Positions 33,476 through 45,394 of a stretch of DNA of 64,000 nucleotides are shown here, piece after piece. A program made the position numbers and the translations under genes. The notes beneath the pieces are model-generated. The model worked only from the letters and a program-made list of their open reading frames with translations, was not told the DNA's origin and searched no databases. This DNA comes from Ichthyophis bannanicus (Eukaryota > Chordata > Amphibia > Gymnophiona > Ichthyophiidae): assembly GCA_033557465.1 (NCBI GenBank), contig CM066048.1, forward strand, positions 13,988,305-14,052,304, written 5' to 3'. The first letter of the stretch is position 1; every line of letters begins with the position of its first letter.

Positions 33476-34291
33476 TGATAGAGGCTCTCTGGAGAAACAG
33501 ATAAGGAGCTTAGGGCTAGTGTAGTTTAGACAATTTGGTTTTGGATTTCTGGGAGGTTTTGTGGTTAAAAAAAAAAAAAAAGCCAGGAGAACATATTCTA
33601 TTTAAGGGTGCCATTCTTACTCCCTGCCTAAAAAACAAAACAAACAAACAAAGGGCTGATTAATTTGTGTTGGGTGCCTCAGGTTCTCTCCCCCCGGACT
33701 TTCGGGGGAGAGCCCCTCTTGCCTTGGTGTCACTTACCGGACACGGGAGCAGCTCCGGGGAAAAGGTTCAGCTGTAGGGCTAGCAGCCGTGTTAACAGTG
33801 CGGCTCCTTTAAGTTTGGCAGGCAAGACGCAGCACAGACCTGGCCGGTAAGCAGGAACCGGCTTCAGGCTGTAGCTGTGCGCAGGGAGTCCCGGCATGGA
33901 CAGCGGGGGCTGTCGGGCAGTTTTGGCGCCTTCGTATTTAGCCCTCAGGGCTCCGGGCAGCCATTTTCGGGACCGCGAGGAGACCGCGTGGCTTACCAGC
34001 GCCTGCCGCTTCAGGAGCTCAGCAGTGCAGCGGTTTTGCCGCGGCTATCGGGGAGACCTTGTTCTTTTCTTTTCTTCATTTATTTATTTATTTGCTTCGT
34101 TTTATTTTCTTTATTTCTTTTTCCTTTGTTTTGCCGCAAAATGGGCTCTTCTAGCGCGGGAAAGCCATTCCTTTTCGGAGCTCTCTAGTGTTAGGGGTAC
34201 AGTTTTTTTTTCAGGTTCAGTGCAGTTTAAAAAAAAAAAAAACAGTTTTGGCTCAAGAATCTTGGGTTAGCCTCCATTTCTTGACTGTGCT

Positions 34292-35764
34292 ATGGCGGGT
34301 CGTCCACAGTGTATTGTTTGTGGCACCCACAGGGGCACAGTAGCGGAATCAGGGGTCTGCCGTGGCTGTGCTTCCCTTTCTTCAGCTGTAGATTAGCAAA
34401 TGGACCTTAAGGAGACCTTGAGTGCGCAGGAGGCGCAGGAGGGTTCCTCTCAGCCTTCTTTGCAGGATCCAGCATTGAAGGATGTAGTGGGGCCTTTGGG
34501 AGCTTTGCAAGGAGCACAGGCTACGGGTCTCGGAGAGTTTACTCCTGATTTTATCCTGTTGATGCATCAAGCATTGTGTTTGAGATGACAGGGTAAGTTC
34601 TTGGGGGCTGGGATGTCAGCCAGGTCTTCCCAGCTGCCAGAAGTGGTTGGAGAGGGAGGCGAGGATCCCCCGGCGGCTAAGAAGCCAAGGATACGTCCTT
34701 CCACTGAGGCGGAGTGGACGGATGGAGAGAAGGTTGATTGGGATCCTGATGATGGGTTGCAGGATCTCGAGGAGGGTGAGATTACTGAGCCAGAGGATCA
34801 GGCAAAGATCGTTAGGGTCTTCCGTCGCGAGGAGCTTCTGGTGCTGATTAAGGAAGCTATGCAGATGCTGAATCTTTCCACTCAGACTCCTGTGGAGGAG
34901 GAGGTGGAGGACCCGGTCATTCAGGCGGTGCGTCAAACTCAGGTGGTATTCCCGGTTCATAGGGTGGTTGACAGAATGATCCAGGAAGAATGGGACTAAC
35001 CTGAGACTGGGCTTCGAGGTATTCGAACTATGAATAGGCTCTATCCTCTGGCGGATAAGGATAAGGACCGGTTCAAAGCGCCCCGGGTAGACGCAGTGGT
35101 GTCGGCAGTCACTAAGAAGACTACTATCCCGGTGGAAGGCAGCGCGGCTTTAAAGGATGCCCAGGACCGTAAGGTGGATGGTTTGCTGAAGCAAACTTTC
35201 GATGCGGATTCGCTGTCGTTGCAGGCGTCCATCTGTGGAACTTGGGTAGCTAGAGAGTGTTTGCGATGGGTTCAGAGACTTAGACAGTCTCTGCACTTGG
35301 ATAGCGAGGAGCTTAAGGAACTGGGTCGCCTAGAATCCGGAACAGCGTATCTGGCTGATGTGCATTACGATTTGATCAGGGCGTTGGCCAATAGTACGGC
35401 ATCGGTGGTGGCGGCCTGAAGGTCGGTGTGGTTACGGAATTGGGCAGCGGACGGTCCTTCCAAGTCTCGGCTTAGTAAGCTGCCGTTTAAAGGCGGATTG
35501 CTTTTTGGGGAGGACCTGGATAAGTTAGTAAAGGACCTAGGGGAGTCCAAGTCGGGTCGACTCCCGGAGGATAAGCCAAAGCAAGCAAGGTCCGGTCTGG
35601 GATATCGTGGTCAGTTTCGAGATGTCCGCAGATTTCGGGCATCACGGTTCGGAAGTTTTCAGCGGGGCCGATTTCTTTCTCGTGCCCAGAGTTTCCGCAG
35701 GTTTAGGGGTGCCACTAGAGGCTTCTCCTCTGGACCCGCTTCCGCATTGCGTAAGTCACAATGA
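34292..35764 (+). pseudogene. DIRS-A2 gag-like protein, several stops
   Basis: ATG 34292 starts MAGRPQCIVCGTHRG, with CIVC and CRGC pairs. In-frame stops interrupt it (about 34393, 34586, 34997 and 35417) and the reading passes between frames. Conserved pieces: DLEEGEITEPEDQAKIVRVF, VSAVTKKTTIPVEGSAALKD, LSLQASICGTWVARECLRW, LLFGEDLDKLVKDLG and an Arg/Phe/Gly-rich tail (FRRFRGATRGFSSG). Ends at tga 35762-35764. Confidence 0.75.
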
Positions 35765-35769
35765 AGTGA

Positions 35770-37633
35770 GGTGGGTCTCGGCGGAGGGGCCTCCCATAGG
35801 AGGCCGTTTGTGGGGGTTCCTCTCCGCTTGGACCCACATCACCTCCGACCGGTGGGTGTTGGAGATTGTTCAACACGGGTACACGCTGGAATTGGCGCGG
35901 TCGGTAAGAGATTCGTTTGTTAGTCCCCTTGCAGGGGTCCAAACAGGACGCTAGAGATACGAGGTACTTTAGAGCAGCTTGTCCGCTTAGGAGCGGTAGT
36001 CGAAGTGCCGAAGGAGGAGTACGGCGTGGGTCGGTATTCCATATATTTCGTGGTGCCAAAGAAGGGCGGAACACTAAGGCCCATTTTAGATCTGAAAGCA
36101 GTAAATCGTTGTTTGCGGGTTCCACATTTCCGGATGGAAACCTTGCGCTTGGTCATAGTGGCGGTGCGTCAAGGAGAGTATTTGACATCTCTGGATCTTT
36201 CAGAGGCATATTTGCACATTCCTATCCGGGAGGCTCATCAGACGTTTCTGAGGTTCGCTCTGCCGTGGGGTCACTACCAGTTCCGGGCATTGCCATTCGA
36301 CCTGGCTACGGCACCGCGGACCTTCACCAAAATTATGGTGGTGGTGGCGGTGGCGTTGCGAAAAGAAGTTAATTCAAGCCAAATCCGAAGCGGAGAGCGT
36401 CCGGGTAACGAGCAGAGTAGTGGAGTTCTTGCAGAGTCTTGGTTGGGTGTTAAATCCGTCCAAGAGCCACCTGAAACCATCTCAAGATCTAGAGTACTTA
36501 GGCGTTCAGTTCGACACGAAGAGAGGACAGGTGTTTTTACCGCTCAAGAGGGCTCAGGCGCTGCGGAGGCTTGTTCGCCAGTTCAGAGCCCAGCCGGTGC
36601 CGTCGGCTTGGTCCTATCTTCAAGTACTAGGGACCGTGGCTGCTACTCTGGAAGCGGTTCCATGGGCCAAGGTGCATATGAGGCCTCTTCAAAGGGCGCT
36701 GCTTCGCCGCTGGTCGCACCAGTCCGATCCCCTGAGCAAACGGCTACCGTGCCCGGTCAAGGTCCGGCAATCTCTGCAGTGGTGGCTACTCAGGTCTTCC
36801 CTTTCAGCCGGAATGCTGCTAGAACAGCCAGACTGGATTCCATTGTTGACGGACGCCAGTCTGGTGGGTTGGGGGGCACACAGCGGAAACAGGTTCGCTC
36901 AGGGGGCTTGGTCTCATCTGGAGGCGTCCTGGTCGATAAATCAGTTGGAACTGTGAGCCGTCCGTCGGGCACTGCTGGAGTTCGAGGAAGAGGTGACGGA
37001 TTGCCCAGTTCGGGTGCTCTCCGACAATTCGGCAACAGTAGCCTATATCAACCGCCAGGGCAGCATGGGCAGTGCAGCTATGGAGGTGGCAGCGGACATG
37101 TTGTTCGCTTGGGTAGAGAAGCGATTGACGGCGATTTCAGCGGTGCACATTGCAGGGAAGGACAATGTCAAGGCGGACTTTCTCAGCAGAGTGCGGATGG
37201 ATGCAGGGGATTGGGAACTGCATCCCGACATCTTGCGCAAGTAGTAGATCGTTGGGGGTTGCCAATCATGGATCTCATGGCAACCTTTCAGTCGGCGAAA
37301 GTCAACTGGTTCTTCAGCAGAAGGCGAGAAAGTATGTCAGAGGGCATCGACGTGCTGATGTTTCCGTGGCCGACCGTGGGGCTACTGTACGTTTTTCCTC
37401 CGTGGGCGTTGATAGGCCGGGTGGTGCAAAAGATCGCTGCACACACACGAAGGGTTCTCCTTGTGGCGCCGGACTGGCCGAGACGTCCATGGTATGCAGA
37501 CCTCGTGCATCTGCTGGACGGGCGGCCGTGGAGGTTGCCGACCAGGGTGGACCTGCTGTTGCAGGGTCCTCTCTTCATGCCTCAGGTGGATCGGTTCTCG
37601 CTTACGGTTTGGCCATTGAGAGGGCTCGGTTAA
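35770..37633 (+). pseudogene. DIRS-A2 pol: RT box deleted, RNase H and methyltransferase-like region present
   Basis: HITSDRWVLEIVQHGYTLEL starts pol, then a frameshift near 35954. RT: YGVGRYSIYFVVPKKGG, SLDLSEAYLHIPI and FDLATAPRTFTKIM. About 34 bases that encode the YLDD box in other copies are missing after 36367. RNase H follows in another frame: LLTDASLVGWGAHSG, VLSDNSATVAYINRQG and VKADFLSRV. The methyltransferase-like part (PIMDLMATFQSAKVNWFFSR, YVFPPWALI, LVAPDWPRRPWY) ends at taa 37631-37633. The 542-codon ORF at 36005-37633 is RT at the start and methyltransferase at the end with an out-of-frame middle. Confidence 0.8.
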
Positions 37634-38670
37634 GAAAAAAGGGTTATTCCGTGGCGGTCGTGGCTACGCTGCTGAGAGCGCGTAAACAGTCTACTTCCTT
37701 GGCTTATGTGTGGGTTTGGCGTGGGTTTGAGGATTGGTGTTTGCGGAAACAAATTTGAGCTTCCACAGCGGACATTCCTTCGATCTTGACGTTTCTGCAG
37801 GAAGGTTTTGATAAAGGTCTTGCGGCCAGTTCCCTGAGCGTGCAGCTGGCAGCCCTGTCCTGTTATCGCGGTAAAGTGAAGGGAGTGTCGCTGGGGGTCC
37901 ATCCCGATATTGGTCGATTTCTGAAGGCGGTTTCGCGCTTGAGGCCGTCGCATAGGGTGGTTGTTCCACCGTGGGACCTCATTCTAGTGTGGACCGCGTT
38001 ATCTAAGTCGCCCTTTGAACCTTTGCATAGGGCGTCGGTAAAGGACTTGACCCTGAAGACGGTCTTCTTGGTGGCTATCTTTTCAGCTAGGCGTATTTCG
38101 GAACTGCAAGCGTTGTCGTGTAGAGAGCCGTTTTTGTCCTTTCATAAGGAAAAGGTGGTGCTGCGGCCCGTGCCTTCCTTTTTGCCTAAGGTGGTGTCTC
38201 CTTTCCATGTGAATCAGGTAGTTTGTTTGCCAGTTCTAGGGTCTTGTGTAGGCGGGGCTCTCGATGGCAGTTTGAGGCGCCTGGATGTCAAAAGGACATT
38301 GCGTAGGTATTTGTCGGTTACGGAGTCCTTTCGTAAGTCAGATCGACTGTTTATGTTGTTCGGAGGCGCGCGTAAAGGAGAGGCGGCTGCTAAGGCATCC
38401 ATCGCCAGGTGGGTCCGGGAGGCGATTGCTTCGGCCTATTTGATTCAAGGTCGGTCCGTGCCTGCGGGATTGCGGGCGCATTCCACCAGAGCGCAAGCAT
38501 CTTCTTGGGCGGAATACAGTTTGGTTCCACCAGGGGAAATTTGTAAAGTGGCAACGTGGAGGTCTCTGCATACCTTTAGTAAGCATTACCGGATTGACGT
38601 TGCGGCGGCGTCGGATGCCCGTTTTGGTTCGGCGGTCTTGCGTGCCGGATGGCGGGGTCCCTCCCAATGA
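37550..38670 (+). pseudogene. DIRS-A2 tyrosine recombinase, nearly intact
   Basis: The frame overlaps the pol 3' end (SVLAYGLAIERARLRKKGYS). One stop, tga at 37756-37758, precedes a long open part to 38670. Catalytic residues are all visible: SARRISELQALSC (Arg), HSTRAQASSWAEYS (His, Arg) and FSKHYRIDV (Tyr). Without the single stop it would be similar in length to the 353-codon A3 ORF. Confidence 0.82.
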
Positions 38671-38689
38671 TTACTGCTCTGGTACTGCC

Positions 38690-38795
38690 CAGAGGTAGAG
38701 GACTGAACTGGAGGAACGATAAGGAAAGGATTACACTTACCTGGTAATTGTAGTTCCTTGAGTGACGACAGTTCAGTCCTCCATCCCGCCCAGAG
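38690..38795. repeat. DIRS-A2 internal complementary region
   Basis: ggactgaactggaggaacga is the inverse of the left end; ttacacttacctggtaattg is the inverse of the right tail. It preserves CAGGTAAGT where the actual right end has the mutated CAGATAAGT (39163-39171). Confidence 0.82.
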
Positions 38796-38999
38796 TTCTA
38801 TTAAGGGGGGTCAGTGTTACTGTCTGAGGAGAATACGATTACAGGTGAGTCTGTGGACGTTTAAGGAGAAAGTTCACTGTTATATGTTTGAGTTTTGGTA
38901 AGGCAGTGAAGGGTGTAAGAAGGCCTTACTGGAATGAGGTAGTAGTTCTATGCGGAGTAGTTATTTATTAGTTGTTTGCTACTTATTTGTTGCTCCTTT

Positions 39000-39178
39000 G
39001 AGTCTGCTTTGTTAATAGTTCACACTGGGACAGAAGAGAGAGGGCAGCAGGCTATATCCAGTGATGTCATGATTCTGACGTACCAGTCTCCAAGCTGCAG
39101 GAGGAGGTTGACAACCCAGAGATAGAGGACTGAACTGTCGTCACTCAAGGAACTACAATTACCAGATAAGTGTAATTA
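39000..39178 (-). repeat. DIRS-A2 right inverted terminal repeat and tail
   Basis: Inverted copy of 33308-33475 followed by actacaattaccagataagt. Confidence 0.82.
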
Positions 39179-39279
39179 TCATTTACTACATCCTCTGGTA
39201 ACAAATTCCAGAGTTTGATTACACGTTGAGTGAAAAAATATTTTCTTTTATTAGTCTTAAATAGTTTACCCTGTAGCTT

Positions 39280-40540
39280 CATTGCATGTCCCCTAGTCTT
39301 TCTATATTACCCGTTCCTCTCCGTTCATTAATTTATAGACTTCTATCATATCTCCCCCCAGCCGTCTGTTTTCCAGGTTAAAGAGCCCTAACCTTTTTAG
39401 CCTTTCTTCATAGGGGTATTCTTCCATCCCCTTTACCATTTTGGTGGCTCTTCTCTGAACTTTTTCTAATAACACTATATTCTTTTTAAGATACGGAGAC
39501 CAGAATTGCACACAATATTCAAGGTGCGGTCTCACCATGGAACGATATAGAGGCATTATAATATCCTTTGTTTTATTTTCCATGCCTTTCCTTATGATAC
39601 CTAGCATTCTATTTGCTCTCTTGGCCGCCGCTGCACACTAGGCCGAGGGTTTTAACATGTTATCCACAATGACGCCTAAATCTTTTTCCTGGTTGGTGGT
39701 TCCTAATGTGGAACCTTGCATGGTGTAACCATAGTTTGGATTGTTCTTCCCTAGGTGCATAACTTTGCACTTGTCCACATTAAATTTCATCTGCCAATTT
39801 GATGCCCAGTCTTCCAGTTTATCAAGATCCACTTGCAATTTTCCACAATCCTCTTGAGTTTTAACAACTTTAAATAGTTTTGTGTCATCTGCAAATTTGA
39901 TAACCTCACTCGTTATTCCCTTTTCCAGGTCATTTATGAATATGTCAAAAAGCAGCGGACCCAGCACAGATCCCTGGGGTACACCACTATTTACCTTTCT
40001 CCTTTGGGAAAATTGGCCATTTAGCCCTACCCTCTGCTTTCTATCCTTTAAGCAGTTCCTGATCCACAATAGTACACTGCCTCCTATCCCATGACTCTTT
40101 AGTTTTACCAAAAGTCTCTGATGAGGGACCTTGTCAAAGGCTTTCTGAAAGTCCAAATACACTATATCAACCGAATCACCTTGGCCTACCTGTTTATTCA
40201 CACCTTCAAAAAACATAACAGATTAGTAAGACAAGATCTTCCTTGTCTAAAGCCATGTTGGCTGTCTCCCATTAAGCCATGACTAGCTACATGTTCAGCA
40301 ATTTTGTTCTTTATGATGGTTTCTACCATTTTTCCCGGTACTGATGTCAGGCTCACCGGTCTGTAGTTTCCCAGATCACCCCTGGAACCCTTTTTAAAAA
40401 TTAGTGTTACGTTCGCCATCTTCCAATCTTCAGGTATTACAGATGATTTTAATGATAGTTCACGGATTACTAATAGCAGGTCTGCAATCTCAAATTTCAG
40501 TTCTTTCAACACCCTTGGATGTATATCATCCGGCCCAGGT
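39280..40540 (-). pseudogene. CR1-C reverse transcriptase fragment
   Basis: On the minus strand: [87 protein letters not shown] and VIKFADDTKLFKV (FADD intact). After one stop at about 39640 comes MLGIIRKGMENKTKDII and [15 protein letters not shown]. Frames break near 40216. No endonuclease; 5' truncated. Confidence 0.82.
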
Positions 40541-40552
40541 CTTGCTGTGAAA

Positions 40553-41139
40553 GGAGAGGTATTGTGTTTCAATGTGCCAGATATTGAGTGGGACATCCCT
40601 GCTGTGGTGTTATCTAGAAGTAGGGAAATCTGGATTCTTTACAGGTAGAACTATCCCGGCAACAGGTAACAGAACTCACACATGAGGGGGCCAAACTGGA
40701 CCTTGTGCTAGCGAATGGAGAAGGTGTTTCTGATGTTATAATAGGTGATCATCTTGTATCTAGTGATCATTGGATGGTGTGGCTCAGTATTAGCACTAGT
40801 TCTGATAAAGTCCAGTCATAAGTGAGGGTCCTAGAGTTTGAGAAAGCCAACTTTGCCAAGATGGGACAATATCTGCAGCAACTGTTAGCGGGATGGGAAC
40901 AGCTGGAAGATGGACAAGAGGTGGATGAAACTGAAAGGGGATACTGTATTTTAAGGGCAATAAACCTTTTTATTAGGAAAGTAAGTAAATGTAAAAGGAA
41001 GAGGAGGCCACTATGTTTCCCTAAAGAAGTAGCTAAAAGGTGAAGAAAACGAGGATAACCTTCATAAAATACAAGAGATCACAGAAAGAGGAAGACAAGC
41101 ATCAATATTCAGAAAAGCTTAGAGAAGCTAGGAAAGTAG
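40553..41139 (+). pseudogene. CR1-D endonuclease end and linker segment
   Basis: Encodes FNVPDIEWDIPAV, LTHEGAKLDLVLANGEGV and DHLVSSDHWMVWL, the last part of the endonuclease, then VRVLEFEKANFAKMGQYLQ. Stops at about 40666 and 40819. It continues the segment that ended at 33070 and is cut by DIRS-A3. Confidence 0.72.
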
Positions 41140-41300
41140 TTCCTTATCGTCCCTCCAGTCTAGTCCCAAACATCTGGAGTTGTGCACCTCCTCCAGCAGC
41201 CTTGGAGACTGAGCATGTCACACTTTTGGTGACACTGTATAACTGGTCCAGGGTCCGCCTCCATTGCTCCAGTATTCTCAGTCTCCATGCAGTGGAAGAA
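41140..41300 (+). repeat. DIRS-A3 left inverted terminal repeat
   Basis: Contains catctggagttgtgcacctc and gtgacactgtataactggtc, both found inverted at 46905-47000. Similarity to the inverted ends of A1 and A2 is clear at the outer 30 bases only. Confidence 0.85.
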
Positions 41301-42059
41301 GTTGTGAGCCCTAGAGGTTCAGGGCTCACTAGAGAAATAATTAAGGTCTAGGGTTGATAGGAGAGGACAGTTAGTGGGCATTTCGTATTTAAAAAAAAAA
41401 AGAAAAAAGGTTATAATTTTGAGGTAATACCTCTTTAAATTGGCGATTCTGGTTAGTGAACCAATTGATTGAGGATCAGATCTGCTCTGGCTGTTCCCCC
41501 TTCTCCCCCTCCCTAAAGCAGTGGCTGTCCTGGGGAGAGTGAGGGAGTCGTTGGTGGGGTCTCTCGCTTCTGATCCCCTGATTGGGTGTGAAGCAGTGGA
41601 GGCGCGGCACTCCGAGCGTGCCGAGTGAGAGGCCCGTCAGCAGCCGCGGCTCGGTTGGCCACAGAATTAGGAGCTGCGGGTCACAGCTGGCAGGAGCAGG
41701 CAGTAACGGTGCAGCGGGTCTCAAAGGTCCGTGAGGCTTGAATGGACCGACGGAAAGGTAAGCGCCGGGAAGTGAGACGTCGGGGCTTACACGCGGCTGG
41801 TTGTTGAGCAGAGCGGCAGCGGCGGTCAGGCCTAGACCGTGTGGCTGGAAGGCGGGAAAGCAGAGGAGCTGTAGTTTTTTCTCCCGCTGTCGCTCGCGTC
41901 CCTCTTGAGTTATTTTTGCCTAGGCTTGGGGCGATTTGGAAGACAAGTGACAAGTGGAGAGAATTTAAAAAAAAAAAAAAAAGAGGGTGGTAGCCTTTTC
42001 TTGCCTTTGCCCTTCACTAGGTGGGGATTGGATTGGGGCGGCTTTGTCCGGCTTCCAGA

Positions 42060-43546
42060 TGCCTTCAAAACCTAGGTGTCTTATGTGTGGGTCCAGGAGG
42101 GATTTGGTGTCGGAGGCCGGGGTGTGCAGGGGCTGTATGCAAGAGGCAGCCGGGGCACAGCTGACAGAGGACAGTGTGTCAGAGGAGTTAAGGGGGCAGA
42201 CGGAGGCAGGGGAAGCTACTGATCTGTCTGTTCCTCTGTTGGATCCCGTTCCAGGGTCGTCCATGGTAAGAGATTCCCCCTCGTCTCAGCCTTCCCTGCA
42301 GGGGAGGCTGGTGGCTATTTTCTCACAGGATTTTATGGTGCTGCTCCAACAAGCCCTTGAGGGGTTTGGGGGTGCGGCTCCTGGGCTGGTGGCTACTGGG
42401 GGGCTGGGCTCAAAGAGATCTGGGGCTCCGCTGTGAGGAGTACCAGGGAGCGGGCCACTTAAAAAGCCTAGGCTGGGCCCGGATAGGGATGAGCAAGGGT
42501 TAGGAGGGGAGGATCCCTCTGAGACCTTGGAGGATTTGGAGTTGGAGTTGGACCTAGAGGAAGGTGAGATTCCAGAGCCGGAGGACCAGGCAAGGGTGGT
42601 CCAGGTGTTCCGGCGGGAGGAGTTGGCGGCGTTAATCACGGAGACACTGAAGGCCTTGAATATGCCGGTTATGGGTCAGCTGGAGGATTGTACTCTGGAG
42701 GATCCCTTGTTGCAGGCAGTGCGGAAGACTCAACGGGCGTTCCCAATACATAAGGTATTTAAGGAAATGATTCAGGAGGAATGGGACATGCTGGAGGCAG
42801 GGTTGAAAGGCTCTCGAGTGATGGAACGCTTATCCCCGTTGGAGGAACCGGATAAGGAGCTTTTTAAGTCTCCTAAGGTAGATGCGGCAGTCTCGGCGGT
42901 TTCTAAGAAAACCATGATTCCAGTGGAAGGAAGTGCCGCTCTGAAGGATGCTCAGGATAGGAGATTAGATACCTTGTTGAAGCAGATGTTTGAGGTAAAT
43001 GCACTTTCCATGCAGGCTTCAATTTGTGGTGCATGGGTGGCAAGGGCTTGCCTTCGCTGGTCCCAAAGAATCAATGGGGCGCAGGAAGAGGCGGTTGAGG
43101 AAGCCTCCCGAATGGAGTCAGGGGCGGCGTATTTAGCGGACATTCAATATGATCTTATCCGAGGTCTTTAAAACAGTATGCCGTCCGTGTTAGCAGCATG
43201 AAGATATCTGTGGCTGCGCAATTGGGCGGCAGATGGGGCCTCTAAGGCTAGGTTGGGTAAGCTTCCGTTTAGAGGCAAGTTACTGTTTCGTGAAGATTTG
43301 GACATATTGGTCAAGGATCTCGGAGATTCTAAGAGAGGCAGATTACCGGAAGACAAACAGAAGCAGGGTCGTCCGGGGGCGCCTTCCAAGAATCAGCAAA
43401 GGGAGTTTCGTAGATTTCATCAGTCGCGATTCGCTACATTCCAGAGGGGGCGTTCGCAGTATAGATCGCAGGGGTTTCGGGGGTTTAGAGGAGCAGGCAG
43501 AGGTTTTGGAGTATTCTCGTTCCTAAATGTTAAGAAATCGCAATGA
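42060..43546 (+). pseudogene. DIRS-A3 gag-like protein, few lesions
   Basis: ATG 42060 starts MPSKPRCLMCGSRRD, with CLMC and CRGC. A tga at 42434-42436 and a frame change follow. It then reads LELDLEEGEIPEPEDQARVV, FRREELAALITETLKALN, VSAVSKKTMIPVEGSAALKD and LSMQASICGAWVARACLRW. Stops come at 43168 and 43199, then LLFREDLDILVKDLG and an Arg/Gly/Phe-rich tail. Ends at tga 43544-43546. Confidence 0.76.
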
Positions 43547-43559
43547 AGCGAGAGGGGCC

Positions 43560-45394
43560 CAGGCAGGGCTTGTACCCGTGGGGGATCATCTTAGAAACTT
43601 CTTTCCTGCCTGGGCCCAAATCACGTCAGATCAGTGGGTGTTGGAAGTCATCCAAAAAGGGTATGCGCTCGAGTTGCAATGACCGGTGATCGATTCCTTC
43701 ATCCAATCTCCCTGTGGAGCAAAGTCAAGATTGTCGGCAGTACGCGAGACGGTGGAAAGATTGGTAGCTCTAAAGGCGGTAGTGCCGGTTCCGGCAGACC
43801 AACAAGGATGCGGTCGGTACTCTATATATTTTGTGGTACCAAAAAAGGAAGGAACCTTGAGGCCCATTCTAGACCTCAAGAGGGTAAACAGATGTCTCAG
43901 GGTAGCCCACTTTCGCATGGAAACGTTGCGTTCGGTCATTGTGGCGGTGCGACGGGGGGAATTACTCACATCTTTGAATCTGTCGGAGGCGTACCTACAT
44001 ATACCAATTCATTTGGAGCATCAGAGATTTCTTCGGTTTGCGGTGCCCATGGGGCATTTTTAATTTCAGGCAATGCCGTTCGGTTTGGCTACAGCTCCAA
44101 GAACCCTCACCAAGATAATGGTGGTGGCGGCGGCAGCATTGTGCAATGAAAGGGGTATTGGTTCATCCGTAACTGGACAATTGGCTGATTCAAGCAAAGT
44201 CAAGGAGCAAGAGCGAGCTGGCTACCTGCAGAGTGGTGCATGTCCTGCAGTCCCTCGGGTGGGTGGTCAATGTAGCAAAGAGCAAATTTGTCTCATCGCA
44301 GGCGTTGGAATATTTGGGGGCTCGCTTCGACACGAACAGTGGCAGAGTTTTTCTGCCCAAACTCAGGGAGGAAACGAGCCCCATCGGCGTGGCACTATTT
44401 GCAGATACTGGGGACAATGGCGGCTACGATTGAGTTAGTGCCATGGGCCAGAGCGCACATGAGGCCCCTGCAGAGAGCGCTCCTCAAAAGATGGTCATAT
44501 CAGTCAGATCGGTTATCTCAGAGGCTGGTATGCCCTCCGGAGACGCGTCAGTCACTGAAATGGTGGCTAGGGCAGGGGTGTCTAGAGAAGGGAATGCCCC
44601 TCGAATCACCACAATGGAGGGCTTTAACGACGGATGCCAGTCTGTTCGGTTGGGGGGCTCACTTCAAGATACAGTTTGCCCAGGGTCAGTGGTCGGACTG
44701 GGAGAAGTCCTGGTCAATCAAAAGGTTGGAGTTAAGGGCCGTCACGCTGGCACTGAAGGCCTTTCAGAGGCTCTTGCAAGGCAAAGCGATACGAGTGCTG
44801 TCAGACAACACCACAGCAGTGGCGTACATCAATCGTCAGGGTGGCACCAGCAGCACAGCTCTCGAGGAGGAAGCGGGCGAACTCCTAGAATGGGCCGAGT
44901 TAAATCTAGAAGCGTTATCGGCAGCACATGTAGCAGGAGTGGACAATGTGGCAGCCGATTTTTTGAGTCGGGTCAGAGTGGATCCAGGAGTGTGGGTTCT
45001 CAATCAAGAAGTTTTCGACTTGCTGGTGATACGCTGAGGCCTTCCGGTGATGGACCTCATGGCTTCATTCACGTCGGCGAAGGTCGGAAGATTTTACAGC
45101 AGAAGAAGAGAAAGCATGTCGGAAGGACTGGATGCGCTCATGCAAAGGTGGCCGGAGGAAGAGCTTCTGTATCCCTCCATGGGCGTTAATAGGTCGAGTA
45201 TTGCAGAGAATAGAGAGGCACAAGGGTCAGGTGATCCTAATTGCACCAGATTGGCCAAGGAGGCCTGATACGGCTGCTGGTAGAGGTGCCATGGTGGCTT
45301 CCAGTTCGTAGAGATCTGTTGGTGCAGGGGCCGTTAAGTATGCCTCAGGTGGATCGGTTCTCGCTTACGGCTTGGCTCTTGAAAGGGCAAGGTT
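43560..45394 (+). pseudogene. DIRS-A3 pol: RT, RNase H, methyltransferase-like; broken
   Basis: QITSDQWVLEVIQKGYALEL opens it. RT: CGRYSIYFVVPKKEG, LTSLNLSEAYLHIPI (Asp to Asn in the SLDL motif) and MPFGLATAPRTLTKIM. The YLDD site reads stop-Leu-Asp-Asn (taactggacaat, about 44171-44182). RNase H: LTTDASLFGWGAHFK, RLELRAVTLAL, VLSDNTTAVAYINRQGG and VAADFLSRV. Methyltransferase-like: PVMDLMASFTSAKVGRFYSR; part of the FPPW region is shortened near 45175. It ends near tga 45392-45394, overlapping the recombinase. Confidence 0.8.

Larger units (their letters stand above)
33308..39178 (+). mobile_element. DIRS-A2: DIRS retrotransposon, family A, ends complete
   Basis: 5.87 kb. The left ITR at 33308-33475 (ccttatcgttcctccagttc) is inverted at about 39010-39140. 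The right tail ends near gtgtaatt, and the ICR lies at 38690-38795. gag, pol and YR are in the usual order. GC-richer than A1. Inserted in CR1-C; ttt-like bases on both sides, no long duplication. Confidence 0.88.
33071..40552 (-). mobile_element. CR1-C: antisense CR1, split by DIRS-A2
   Basis: Two parts belong together: 33071-33307 (3' end, complement of the CR1 tail with gaccaaggtccatcaagccc) and 39179-40552. Without the 5.9-kb DIRS-A2 they join at the same place where CR1-B (58090) reads straight through (aacagcctttactacttcct). The element is 5' truncated, about 1.6 kb, and inserted in CR1-D. The 3' part is close to CR1-A and CR1-B. Confidence 0.85.

Noticed and set aside
36005..37633. Single 542-residue protein in DIRS-A2
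   Set aside because: Only the first 120 and last 130 residues are in the real pol frames; the middle is out of frame because of the deletion at the RT active site.
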